This document shows positions 36,650 through 44,999 of a stretch of DNA of 64,000 nucleotides, piece after piece; position 1 is the stretch's first letter; each line of letters starts with the position of its first letter. The notes beneath the pieces are model-generated. The model was not told where the DNA came from. It worked only from the letters and a program-made list of their open reading frames with translations, and searched no databases. Origin of the DNA: Candidatus Tectimicrobiota bacterium (GTDB lineage Bacteria; JACPUC01); assembly GCA_016192455.1 (NCBI GenBank), contig JACPUC010000010.1, positions 62,001 to 126,000 of the forward strand. Direction: 5' to 3'. Made by a program: the position numbers and the translations under genes.

Positions 36650-38293
36650 TCAGTGTTCGGTAACCTCCTCCGGGGTGGGCCGGGCCCGCAGCGAGTAGTA
36701 CTCTTTCAGCCAGTCGTCGCGGTCAATCGCCATCACCGGCTTATACGTGATATCGGACAGCCCGTATTCATCCCAGCGCTTCTTGGTGGCCTCGTCGATA
36801 TCGTTCTCAAGCACCTGGATGGGTGGGTAGACGCTGTAGTTCCACTGCTCCCAGCGCTGGAAGTTCCAGTTGCGCGTCGCGTCCACCAGCACGCGACACC
36901 ACTTCCCGGAACCGAATTTCGTAATGTCGCGCTCCTCGAGGCGCGTGCTCGGGTCCAGAGGCGCGCCGTGGCAGCCGGGGCGGAACTCGATGTCGCCGAC
37001 TTCGGCGTTCACCCGCCAGGCATAGGCCCATTCCATTTCTTCCGGGTTGTGAATATCGATGTCTTCCTCGACGACGGTAACGTTCTTGAACATCCATTGG
37101 GCGGCGTTCGAGGCCCACAGGGCGGCGGCCGCCTGTTTGGCCTGACCGCGGTAGGTCTTGTGAATTTGCACCGCGATATTGGCCGCGAAGTTCAGGTGCG
37201 AGGTGAAGACGTCGGTCACGCCCGGCACGCCGGCCGTCTCCAGGATGTTCCAGGCCATGGCGGAAAAGGCGATAGAGGCGAAGGTGCCGGTTTCGTTCGG
37301 CCAGCCTGGACGGAATCCTTCCAGGGAGCCCTCGAAGATGGGATTGTTGCGGTGGCTGATGCAGTCGACGCGGATGGTCGGTTTCAGCGAGGCGGCGCCG
37401 CCGTAGTACCCGGTGTACTCGCCGAAAGGCCCTTCGAGGCGGAGGTCTTTTTGGTCGATGGAGACGATGCCTTCAAGGACGTACTCCGCGTGCGCCGGAA
37501 CGAGCAGGTCCGAGGTTTCACACTTCACGAGTTCGATGGGGCGCCCGCGCATGGCGCTCGCCACCTCGTACTCGTTGGTCCCCGCCGGCAAGGGGGTGCC
37601 GGCGCAGAAGCGCAGGATCGGGTCAAAGCCGATGACGACGGCCGCCGGCATCGGGTAGCGGCCAATCTTGTACTTCGAGTAATGAATGCCCCAGTGTTGC
37701 GCCGCGATCAGCAGGCAGGAGATGAGATTCCTTTCGTTGGGAACGATCATGCCGCGGTACGTCCCAACGTTCAGGATGCCGGTTTCCGGGTCCTTCGTCA
37801 CGACCGAGCACGAGGTGTTGATGTAGCGGCCGCCGTCCCACTTGTGCCACCTCGGCACGGGAAGGGCGTCCAGGTCGATGTCGCGCCCCCGAATGATGTT
37901 CTCTTTCACCGGCCCCCCGCCAACCTGAACGGGGGCGAGACGTTTCTTGAACCCGTCGCGGCACGCCTTGATCATCTCTTTGTTCGTCGTCTCAGGAGAA
38001 AGCCCCAGAAGCGTGGCGATGCGCCGGTACTTCGCCAGCGACCCAGAGACCACCTTGCTGCCCAGCGGGTTCTTCTGGTACCCCTTGATGTTCTCGAACA
38101 GCAGGGCGGGACCCTGCGCGGCCATGACCTTGCGCACGATGGTTCCCAGTTCCTCCTCTGGACTCACCTCCGCCTTGATGCGCCGCAGCTCACCTTCCTT
38201 CTCCAAGAGCTGGATCCAGCTCCGGAGATCCGTAATCTCAGATGCCGAATCCGAGCCGCGCCAACTTCTTAATTCCGCTTCTTTCAGTGCCAT
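36650..38293 (-). CDS. UbiD-family decarboxylase (paralogue 3, long form)
   Basis: The product is 547 aa, the longest UbiD in the window. Motifs: GGRYINTSCSVVTKDPETG, the arginine in NVGTYRGMIVP, EYVLEGIVSIDQKDLRLEGPFGE with the catalytic glutamates, read here as EYVLEG and LRLEGPFGEYTGYYGG, and VVEEDIDIHNPEEMEWAYAWR. The C-terminal 70 residues (WEQWNYSVYPPIQVLENDID onward) are extra and end in a helical tail. The start ATG 38293 has GGAGGAGG six bases away. This longer form resembles the UbiD clade of aromatic acid decarboxylases that includes phenolic and aryl enzymes; the substrate is not assignable. Confidence 0.88.
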   Translation of the reverse strand: MALKEAELRSWRGSDSASEITDLRSWIQLLEKEGELRRIKAEVSPEEELGTIVRKVMAAQGPALLFENIKGYQKNPLGSKVVSGSLAKYRRIATLLGLSPETTNKEMIKACRDGFKKRLAPVQVGGGPVKENIIRGRDIDLDALPVPRWHKWDGGRYINTSCSVVTKDPETGILNVGTYRGMIVPNERNLISCLLIAAQHWGIHYSKYKIGRYPMPAAVVIGFDPILRFCAGTPLPAGTNEYEVASAMRGRPIELVKCETSDLLVPAHAEYVLEGIVSIDQKDLRLEGPFGEYTGYYGGAASLKPTIRVDCISHRNNPIFEGSLEGFRPGWPNETGTFASIAFSAMAWNILETAGVPGVTDVFTSHLNFAANIAVQIHKTYRGQAKQAAAALWASNAAQWMFKNVTVVEEDIDIHNPEEMEWAYAWRVNAEVGDIEFRPGCHGAPLDPSTRLEERDITKFGSGKWCRVLVDATRNWNFQRWEQWNYSVYPPIQVLENDIDEATKKRWDEYGLSDITYKPVMAIDRDDWLKEYYSLRARPTPEEVTEH

Positions 38294-38826
38294 CACTACC
38301 TCCTCCCGTGGATTTCCCCCTTGCCGACCTGCGGCGGCTGTCCGCCCTTCCTTCGCAGCCCGCAGGCGAAGCTGGCCTTCTCACCAGACCTCGCATCTCT
38401 CAGCCCCTGGCGGGATGCCAGAGGGCATCCTGCGCTCGTAACCCAGCCCGCCGTTACCGCAACAGCCCCTTCTTCCAGCTTCGCTCATCGAGGCCGCGTG
38501 ATTAGTCCTGCCCTCGAGCAGCGGGGGAATCTCCGGTCATCGGCGGTCGCCCGATGATTCGACCCCATGCGAGGAGTGATAAAAGGAACGGCTCGCAGCG
38601 CGGACCAAATATATTTTGGATATATTATCCTTCAGGGTGCAGGCAGACGCTGGTTATTTCCATGACCTTTGTCAAGATTTGCGGAAATTTCGGCCCTGCT
38701 TGCGCTGTGGACACCCCTGACTTCAGCGGGAGGGCGGCTCAAGGACGCGCCCGTCAGGAAGGGGAGCGTGCCGGTTCCTGCCCCGAGATTGCAGGGCACC
38801 GGGGCTATCAAGGTGGGCGAGCCGGC
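38294..38826. other. Intergenic region with AT-rich segment
   Basis: The 533-bp gap upstream of UbiD paralogue 3 holds a strikingly AT-rich patch at 38608-38634 (AATATATTTTGGATATATT) in otherwise GC-rich DNA. A TTGACA box reads toward the UbiD gene at 38675-38670, but no -10 box sits at the normal distance. No gene was recognised. Confidence 0.4.
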
Positions 38827-39675
38827 TCAGGCGAGGGCCAGCCCGGCGTACGACGCCAGGCGCACCCCGGCGCGCGCCAGGGCTTCGCGCACGGCCGGAG
38901 CGCACAAGCCACGCAGCTCCTCGACGCGCTGCCAGGAGTAGCTCGTGGGCGGCGCCTCATCCTGCGCCAGCCGGCCTGGGTGGCACATCAGCTCCGTCCA
39001 GCCGGACTGGAGGTTCAGGATGGCGTGGACGAGCTTTGCCTCCGTCCAGGCTGGGGGTTGCTCGCTGCCGCTGAGGAAGTAGTCGCCGAGGAATGCCGTG
39101 GTGTGGCGCACGCCCGCGGCGCGGCACGCCGCGCGCGTGGCGGGGAGGGCCGCGCGCAGCGGCAGGGCATGCAAGCTCGCGCAGCGCAGCATGGCCTCAC
39201 GCACGGCAGGAAAACGATCGAGATGCTTGTGGGCATCGAGATGGGTGGGAAGTCGACCAAGGAGCCGGCTGAAGCGAGCCATCTGCATCCGCAGCTCGCG
39301 CTCGATCTCCTCCGCGGCAGCCGAGGGAAGGAGCGCCTCGGCATCGCGGCTGAACCGCCCGTCGTCCGCCACGAGGCTCGGCACCTCCGCGGCGGGCGAC
39401 AGCGGCTTGCCCAGGGAGAGGTTGAGGTGCAGCCCGACGCCGAGCGGCATGCCAGGCAGGGCCGGGGCGGATCGGCTGCGAGCCTCGGCGTCAGGAAGAG
39501 ACCGGAGCGCGGCCGCGGCGGCTTCCGCACCCGGCAGGGTGACGATCAGCGTGGTGCTGCTCACGATGCCCTGCTCGTACGCCGCCAGGATGCCCGCGTC
39601 GATGGCAGGCGCCAGGCCGAAGTCATCGGCGTTGACGATCAGGAACCGCGCGCGCTCCGCCTCCGCCACCTGCAC
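38827..39675 (-). CDS. YdjC/ChbG/HpnK-family carbohydrate deacetylase
   Basis: The product is 282 aa. The family opening FLIVNADDFGLAPAIDAGI carries the metal-binding Asp (ADD). The later THLDAHKHLDRFP segment supplies the two conserved histidines (HxxxH), and the late ELMCHPGRL motif provides the last one. Members deacetylate N-acetylated sugars such as chitooligosaccharide (ChbG) or an N-acetylglucosaminyl hopanoid (HpnK). The gene begins with GTG 39675; an ATG at 39697 is out of frame. No other hopanoid or chitin gene is in the window. Confidence 0.82.
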   Translation of the reverse strand: MQVAEAERARFLIVNADDFGLAPAIDAGILAAYEQGIVSSTTLIVTLPGAEAAAAALRSLPDAEARSRSAPALPGMPLGVGLHLNLSLGKPLSPAAEVPSLVADDGRFSRDAEALLPSAAAEEIERELRMQMARFSRLLGRLPTHLDAHKHLDRFPAVREAMLRCASLHALPLRAALPATRAACRAAGVRHTTAFLGDYFLSGSEQPPAWTEAKLVHAILNLQSGWTELMCHPGRLAQDEAPPTSYSWQRVEELRGLCAPAVREALARAGVRLASYAGLALA

Positions 39676-39753
39676 GCTCCAGACGCGCCGCGCTCATGGT
39701 CGCCCCGCCGGCGCAGCCTCGCGCCGGCCCGCGGGCTGCCCCGCTGCCGCGCC

Positions 39754-39927
39754 CTACGGCTGCGCCTTGTGCTCCTGCCGATCCCTCTGGATGCCGCGGT
39801 AAATGAGGTAGGCGCCGCCTATCACGATGAAGGTGAGCACGCCCCACCAGAGGAGGTGTCCAATCCACATGGTCGGCCACAGCCAGGAACCACCAAAGCC
39901 AGCACCCATATGCCACTGCGAGAACAT
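39754..39927 (-). CDS. Small single-pass membrane protein
   Basis: The product is 57 aa. A tryptophan-rich N-terminus (GGSWLWPTMWIGHLLWWGVL) leads into one membrane helix (VLTFIVIGGAYLIYRGI) and a short charged tail. AGGGAGG precedes ATG 39927, supporting expression. It lies between the UGSC selenoprotein gene and the deacetylase gene on the same strand. It has no recognised family beyond a general likeness to small SHOCT-less membrane peptides. Confidence 0.6.
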   Translation of the reverse strand: MFSQWHMGAGFGGSWLWPTMWIGHLLWWGVLTFIVIGGAYLIYRGIQRDRQEHKAQP

Positions 39928-40085
39928 CGCATCCTCCCTTGCAGTACCTACATCCGCCGCCCCCCACCCCACGCACCGCGTGCGTTCTAGCTGGAAGACG
40001 ACAGGGGGTTCCGTGGCGGCCGCCTGGAGGATGCCCGGGGCCACCGCCGGTGCGCAGCTCGCCCCCTCCCGTTCGCCGGCGGCGG

Positions 40086-40604
40086 CTACAGGCCAAGGAG
40101 GCGTTCCACCTCTGGAATCACCGCTTCGGCCTTGCGCCGCAGCTCCTCCTCATCCGCGTTGGCGATGGGGTGCGCCGTGCCGGCGAAGGCGTAATCGGCC
40201 TTGCCCCAGCTCGCCGCCATGGCGCGGCCCGTCTCCATGAACGCATCGGTGCAGATCACCGCCGCCGGCGTGCCGCGCTTCTCCAAGAGAATCCCGTCGA
40301 GCACACTGCTCGAGCTGCACGACCCTCAGTCGCCGATGCCGGCGATGACGACATCGCACTGCCGCGCCAGCTCCGCAACCAGCTCATCGCTGGCCGGCAT
40401 GGAGGCCGTGAACTTGCGCCGCTCGATGAGGGCGGCGACGCCGTGCTTCTCCTGCAGCAGCCTCCCCACCAGCCGCAGCAGGCGGTCGCTGTTGGTCTTC
40501 GTGTTGTCGAGCAGGCCCACCACCTTGCCCCGCAAGGAGCCGAGGCGCGCGGCAAGCTCGAAGCCGCCGGTCTCTGGCCCGGCCGTCGGATCGAAGACTT
40601 TCAT
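40086..40604 (-). CDS. UGSC-family selenoprotein (in-frame TGA at codon 93)
   Basis: Reading TGA at 40328-40326 as selenocysteine gives one 172-aa protein from ATG 40604, which has GGAGGAGA upstream. The motif around it is IAGIGDUGSCSSSSVLDGIL, which is the defining UGSC motif of a recognised (seleno)protein family in which U can be Cys. Upstream is DVVIAG; downstream is TDAFMETGRAMAASWG and a late GTAHPIAN segment. A SECIS-like hairpin follows the TGA. The molecular function of the family is unknown; a redox role is inferred. Without Sec recoding the gene would look like two fragments (40329-40604 and 40086-40325). Confidence 0.9.
40297..40313 (-). promoter_or_regulatory. Bacterial SECIS-like hairpin of the UGSC gene
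   Basis: On the minus strand TCGAGC pairs with GCTCGA around the pentaloop AGTGT. With the T of TGA counted as 1, the loop GU falls at bases 23 and 24, the same numbering as the SelB-binding G23 and U24 of the Escherichia coli fdhF element. Confidence 0.75.
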
Positions 40605-40659
40605 GGATTCTCCTCCAAAATTCGGTTGCAAGGGCGGGCGAGTTAATGGTACCCCACTC

Positions 40660-40866
40660 TCAATCGTTTGGCAGCCGAGCACCGCGCTCGCGCTTGTCGA
40701 TACTCTTCAGTTCACGCCGAGCCGTCTGAAGGAGCCTGTCCCTGGCCCATCCTGACAAGCTCAATCCTGCTGCAGCCGCCGCGCGTTGGAAGTATTCCGC
40801 CATCTCAGCGCTGACGCGGACCTGCAAAGGACGATCGTGCTTACGCTTTGGCGGGTTCTTCATCAT
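40660..40866 (-). CDS. Ribbon-helix-helix-like small protein
   Basis: The product is 68 aa: a basic N-terminus (KRKHDRPLQVRVSAEMAEYF) in which PLQVRVS is the probable beta strand, then two helices (YFQRAAAAAGLSLSGWARDR). This layout fits antitoxin-type or CopG-like ribbon-helix-helix regulators. Two adjacent ATG codons (40866 and 40863) can serve as start. It is divergent from the MT-A70 gene; a 25-nt near-perfect palindrome lies in between and could be its operator. No toxin partner is seen next to it. Confidence 0.6.
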   Translation of the reverse strand: MMKNPPKRKHDRPLQVRVSAEMAEYFQRAAAAAGLSLSGWARDRLLQTARRELKSIDKRERGARLPND

Positions 40867-40941
40867 CCGTACGTCTACTGCCAGGGGTACGAAAAGTCAA
40901 GACCAGCAAGGACTTTGCCGGCGCGCCGACATTTGCCTTGC

Positions 40942-40966
40942 AATGTACTGCCAGTGGCATTACATT
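40942..40966. promoter_or_regulatory. 25-nt near-perfect palindrome between divergent genes
   Basis: The element has outer arms AATGTA and TACATT and inner arms TGCCA and TGGCA around a central G; only one base pair and the centre do not match. It lies 75 bases from the start of the RHH gene and 112 bases from the MT-A70 start. The segment TACTGCCAG is repeated at 40876-40884. This looks like an operator for a symmetric dimer. Confidence 0.5.
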
Positions 40967-41078
40967 TTGGAATGGAGGCGGAGCTGCCGCGCCACCCTCT
41001 TGGTCCCACCGGCAATGGGGGCGGGATTCCGACACGTCGCAGGAGCACGCCCCAACTGGTCATGGAGCATAGCAAGCT

Positions 41079-41753
41079 ATGGAACTCTTCCCGCTGACGA
41101 ACAACTGTGAACAAGAGCAATCAGGCAAACGGCCTCTCGAAGCACTCTATGCAGGTGATCAGGACATCAATGAGATTACCGGCCGATTTGGAACCATCCT
41201 CATAGATCCGCCCTGGAGATTCCTGAATAGAACGGGCAAGATGGCCCCAGAACATAAGAGGCTTCGCCGCTACAGAACCATGAGCTTTGCAGAGATCGCT
41301 GCCTTACCAATTGCAAAATTCGCCTGCGAGAAAAGCCACCTATACCTCTGGTGTCCGAATGCCTTGCTTCTCGAAGGCTTGACTATTATGAAATCGTGGG
41401 GCTTCGAGTACAAGACGAATATCGTTTGGTATAAAGTCCGCAAGGATGGTGGCCCCGATGGCCGCGGTGTGGGATTCTACTTTAGAAATGTCACTGAGCT
41501 TGTTCTATTCGGTGTCAAGGGCACTCTGCGAACCCTGAAGCCAGGTAGAAGTCAAGTTAATATTATCGTTTGTCGCAAGAGGGAACACTCACGCAAGCCA
41601 GAGAAAATATACGATGTCATCCAGAGATGCAGCCCGGGCCCTTACCTTGAGCTCTTCGCAAGGGAGAAAGTAACCGGTTGGACGCAGTGGGGTGACGAAT
41701 TGGCGACCTACGAGCGCACGAAACCGAACCACAAAGGGTACAGTTGGTCATGA
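41079..41753 (+). CDS. MT-A70-family adenine methyltransferase
   Basis: The product is 224 aa. The catalytic DPPW motif is in GTILIDPPWRFLN, followed by FACEKSHLYLWCPNALLLEG and the SAM-contacting NVTELVLFGVKG and SRKPEKIYDVIQRCSPGPYL segments, the usual order of MT-A70 (circularly permuted beta class). Bacterial members methylate adenine in DNA. It is convergent with a BglII-like nuclease gene and lies in a lower-GC island, consistent with horizontal transfer as part of a restriction-modification locus. Whether it protects the nuclease's own site is not known. Confidence 0.85.
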   Translation: MELFPLTNNCEQEQSGKRPLEALYAGDQDINEITGRFGTILIDPPWRFLNRTGKMAPEHKRLRRYRTMSFAEIAALPIAKFACEKSHLYLWCPNALLLEGLTIMKSWGFEYKTNIVWYKVRKDGGPDGRGVGFYFRNVTELVLFGVKGTLRTLKPGRSQVNIIVCRKREHSRKPEKIYDVIQRCSPGPYLELFAREKVTGWTQWGDELATYERTKPNHKGYSWS

Positions 41754-41774
41754 AGCTGGATCATTCAACACCAT

Positions 41775-42404
41775 CTAACGGTTTATTCGCTGATGAACTT
41801 TTTCGTAAACCTGACGTACCCGTTGGCGATCAGAAAGATGATAATCATCGCTCTCTAAAGGCATGTCAACCAGGATGATATTAACTGGAACTGAAGGAAA
41901 ATTTTTCGACAAGCGTTCTAAATCGTAAACCAACTGTTCCCCATAGGATACCCCTGAAGACATCTGCCGCTGAAGAAAATGACATGGCACAATCTCCACT
42001 CCAAGACGAATTGTACCCTTATTGTAAAAGTATTGAAACTTAGCCAGATCATAAAACATGAAAGCATATTTCCCAAACTGTACTTCGACGAGCACCGGTT
42101 CCTTATAGAAATCACACTGCTTATATGCCCCGAAGATCTTGTGCGGGTAGTTGGGGATTTCAATATCATAAAAGTCTTTGAGCTCACCCCAACCATAGTG
42201 ATAGAATAGATTCTTGAATAGCTGATTTATTTCTTTTGGAGAGTAAAGTTGCTTATCTAATTTCGTCTTCTCCTTACTCTTTTTGTTGCGACCGGGATTC
42301 TCTACTTGCAGTATTATATTCTTCAGCTGCTCATATACTTCAGGAAACCTGACAAGGAGAATTTCCTCGCCACCAAGATGAGAATAGGTATAAACAATAT
42401 CCAC
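41775..42404 (-). CDS. BglII/BstYI-like type II restriction endonuclease
   Basis: The product is 209 aa, near the 223 aa of BglII. The catalytic pattern D-x8-E-x-Q known from BglII (Asp84, Glu93, Gln95) is found with the same spacing as Asp98, Glu107 and Gln109 in CDFYKEPVLVEVQFGKYAFM. A typical family segment, EIVPCHFLQRQMSSGVSYGE, follows. The gene is clearly lower in GC than its neighbours and lies 30 bases downstream of a methyltransferase gene on the same strand. I infer recognition of an AGATCT- or RGATCY-like site by analogy only. Confidence 0.75.
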   Translation of the reverse strand: MDIVYTYSHLGGEEILLVRFPEVYEQLKNIILQVENPGRNKKSKEKTKLDKQLYSPKEINQLFKNLFYHYGWGELKDFYDIEIPNYPHKIFGAYKQCDFYKEPVLVEVQFGKYAFMFYDLAKFQYFYNKGTIRLGVEIVPCHFLQRQMSSGVSYGEQLVYDLERLSKNFPSVPVNIILVDMPLESDDYHLSDRQRVRQVYEKVHQRINR

Positions 42405-42434
42405 AGTAATGAGTTATCCTTTCTAGGATACTAG

Positions 42435-43355
42435 TTAGGACTGTTGCTTAAAGGGGTTTCTTGTCAAAGAGGTATCCTGAGGAGGTTCGTAGATCTCCCG
42501 CCCCATGGGTCGGACCTGCAAGAGCCCCTCGGCCGCCAAGCCGGCGCGCGCAAGTGCAATTTCTAGATACTTGGCATCGAGCTCGGCCCCCGCCACGCGA
42601 CGCCCATGTCGCACCGCAGCCACTGCGGTTGAGCCAACCCCCATGAACGGATCGAAAACTAGATTATCTTTTTCCGTGAGACCCAAGACTAACCTTTCAA
42701 CCAGTTCAACCGGGAACTGACAGGGGTGCTCAGTCTTTTCAATATGATTGTGTTTCACATTTGGAATAACCCACACGTCTCCTGGATTCTTGCCGAGAGG
42801 ATTGCAGGAGTACTCTCCGGCCTTCGGTCCCTTAAAATATCGCTTCCCCGGATACTTCTGGGGCACACGCAGAGCGTCGAGGTTGAAAATGTAGTCAGCG
42901 GATTTCGTGAACCAGAGAATGACCTCGTACCGTCCGGAAAATCGTCTCGAACAATGCAGTCCATGCTCAAAGTGCCAGACAATACGATTCCTCATCTTCA
43001 AACCATGCCGTTGAAATGCTGGATAAAGAAGCACATCTAAAGGTATGATCGAACCGCGTTCTACGTAGTTCCCAACTTGCCAGCAGATGCTACCGCGTTC
43101 ATTGAGAATTCTGACGCATTCAGTAATCACGCCAGCCTGTTGTGCTACGTAGAGATCAATATCGAGTTTATTCTCATATACTTTGCCCAAGTTATACGGT
43201 GGCGAGGTTACAATGAGTTGTGCACTATTCTCAGGGATCGTGGCAAGAAGGGCGAGGCAGTCGCCGTGAAACAGGGTTACACGGTTCTCAGCTCGGTACT
43301 CCGACATAACGCCGAAAGGGATACCCAATGAGAGGTGAAGCTGTCGTCCTGTCAC
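42435..43355 (-). CDS. Site-specific DNA methyltransferase (SPPY type)
   Basis: The product is 306 aa from GTG 43355; an ATG at 43307 would give 290 aa. The catalytic motif is LIVTSPPYNLGKVYENKLD, and the SAM motif comes later (VFDPFMGVGSTAVAAVRHGR), giving a beta-class arrangement. SPPY is most often seen in N4-cytosine methyltransferases, as in M.BglII, but N6-adenine activity is not excluded. It directly precedes the BglII-like nuclease gene and is the likely cognate protective enzyme. The moderate GC content fits a transferred unit. Confidence 0.85.
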   Translation of the reverse strand: MTGRQLHLSLGIPFGVMSEYRAENRVTLFHGDCLALLATIPENSAQLIVTSPPYNLGKVYENKLDIDLYVAQQAGVITECVRILNERGSICWQVGNYVERGSIIPLDVLLYPAFQRHGLKMRNRIVWHFEHGLHCSRRFSGRYEVILWFTKSADYIFNLDALRVPQKYPGKRYFKGPKAGEYSCNPLGKNPGDVWVIPNVKHNHIEKTEHPCQFPVELVERLVLGLTEKDNLVFDPFMGVGSTAVAAVRHGRRVAGAELDAKYLEIALARAGLAAEGLLQVRPMGREIYEPPQDTSLTRNPFKQQS

Positions 43356-43468
43356 CTTATCATCCCCATGTTAGGCTTGAAGAATTGCTCAAGTGCAACC
43401 TTCTCCCGTTTCAGCACCGTACAGTCACCCCATGTGGAAACTCAGTGTATTGCGTCGCCCGCGGGACG

Positions 43469-44533
43469 TCAACCTTCCCTTTGCGCCACCCGCTTCGTGA
43501 CGCTGTGGGTGCTGAGGCCGCCGGCCCAGCCGGGGACGAAGGCGGAGAAGCGCCCGGCGTCGCCGCCGGCGGCGATGACCATGATCTCCTCCGGCGCCGG
43601 CACGGCGGTCTTCATCGTCCTCTCGTCCTCCGGGGTGATGGGGCCGGGGAGGCGCCCGGCGCGCTTTACCTCGGCGAGGGGGCGGCGGGCCTTCTCGAAG
43701 AGGTAGCCGCGGATGCGCGACTTGTCCCAGCCGGCGCCGGCGATCGTCTGGCGATGCTCGCCGCTGATGACGATGAGGGCCTCGGTGCGTCCCATGATGT
43801 TCGCCGCACCCAGCGTCACCATGGAGTCGGCGATGGTGTCGAGGATGCCCTCCGGGCTGCGGCTGGTGTGGTTGCTCACCGAGTGCGGCGCGTCGGCGGC
43901 GAAGACGGTTACGGCGCTCTCCGCCGCCGCGAAGCCGCGCTCGACGTGCATCGGCGTCCAGGGGCTGTCGGCTTCGTCCTCGGCGATGCAGTAGGTGTAC
44001 TTGCCGGGATGCCCGAGGGTGGCGCGGTCGAGCTGGCCGGGGATGGCCCCGCAGACGTTCATGAGGACGAGGCGCACGGCCCGACCGATGCCGGCGTTAG
44101 CCCGCCAGCCCTGGCCGAACAGATTCGCCTTGCTGTTCACGCCGATGGCCCGGGCGATCGGCCCATGGACGATGACCAGGACCGCCACGCCGGCGGTGCT
44201 TGCCACCGGCCCGTGCAGGCCAAAGCGCGGATCGCACATCGCCTCCATGGCCGCCGCCAGCACCGGCATGTATTCCGGCAGGCACCCCGCCATCACCGCG
44301 TTGATCGCCAGCTTCTCGGCGGTAATGACACGCTGGCGCTCGTGGACCGTGCCCAGCACCCTCTCCGGGGCGAGGTCCGCGGCGGCGAGCATGGCCCGGA
44401 TGCGCGGCTCGGTCGGCGGCACGATGGGCAGCCCATCGGTCCAGCCGCGCTCATGGTAAAGCTCCATGGCCGCCACCTCATCGTGCGCCTCGTAGCTTCT
44501 CGAAGTAAGCGGGGCTTGCGTCCCTTGGCTCAT
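43469..44533 (-). CDS. WTDGLPIVPPT-type conserved protein of unknown function
   Basis: The product is 354 aa. The N-terminal signature ERGWTDGLPIVPPTEPRIRA is followed by ITAEKLAINAVMAGCLPEYM, which is strongly conserved in similar proteins of soil bacteria. The middle part has GVAVLVIVHGPIARAIGVNS and a KYTYCIAEDE segment. The start ATG 44533 was chosen because GGAGAGG lies at the right distance inside the longer frame. No known catalytic motif was recognised. Proteins of this type occur in genomes that also encode UGSC proteins, and one is present here 3 kb away; a link is only an inference. Confidence 0.7.
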   Translation of the reverse strand: MSQGTQAPLTSRSYEAHDEVAAMELYHERGWTDGLPIVPPTEPRIRAMLAAADLAPERVLGTVHERQRVITAEKLAINAVMAGCLPEYMPVLAAAMEAMCDPRFGLHGPVASTAGVAVLVIVHGPIARAIGVNSKANLFGQGWRANAGIGRAVRLVLMNVCGAIPGQLDRATLGHPGKYTYCIAEDEADSPWTPMHVERGFAAAESAVTVFAADAPHSVSNHTSRSPEGILDTIADSMVTLGAANIMGRTEALIVISGEHRQTIAGAGWDKSRIRGYLFEKARRPLAEVKRAGRLPGPITPEDERTMKTAVPAPEEIMVIAAGGDAGRFSAFVPGWAGGLSTHSVTKRVAQREG

Positions 44534-44999
44534 GGGCGTTTCCCTCTCCATGCGGCTCCGCGCCGACGTGGCATGTTTCAGCACAGCCGCTCTGGGCATC
44601 GACGCCCGAGGGCTATGCCGCCGCCCTCCCTTCGTCGGCGGGCAGCTTTATGGTAAGGCGCTGATTCCCTGCGGAAAGGAACTTGTTCGACTGCTGATCC
44701 GGAAGTTTGATCCTTCTTGTTGCCCATCGGCTGACCATCCCGGCCTCCCTCGCACTGACAATCCAGCCTTGCCCGCCGGGCCAGCGGAAAGACGATGCGA
44801 TCGCTTCTTTGATGCCCGCCTTGGTCGTACCCGACCTGTTCCCGCCATCGGAATCCGCATCTTCGCAATGATCAGCGATACACGGTCCAGTTCAACTGCA
44901 TCTAAGAAGTTTCGGCATCATCGGGATACACCGACCAAACTTGTAAGTCTGCTCACACGCACCGCGGGACGCTCTTTCCGCGCCGCTCCTTTCCGCCTC
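44534..44999. other. Intergenic region, no gene recognised
   Basis: The 466-bp gap between two minus-strand genes has somewhat lower GC. Short open frames on the minus strand (for example 44578-44868) show no recognisable domain. It may hold a decayed small gene. Confidence 0.35.

Noticed and set aside
38608-38675. TTGACA with AT-rich patch as a promoter for UbiD paralogue 3
   Set aside because: The AT-rich patch is about 40 bases from the -35 box, too far for one promoter; kept only as a descriptive note.
40305-40604. The UGSC gene as two separate small genes
   Set aside because: The frame is continuous across a single TGA in the known UGSC motif, and the second part has no ribosome binding site.
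44578-44868. Possible small toxin gene in the gap before the flavin reductase gene
   Set aside because: No frame gives a recognisable HicA- or RelE-like pattern and no start signal supports it.
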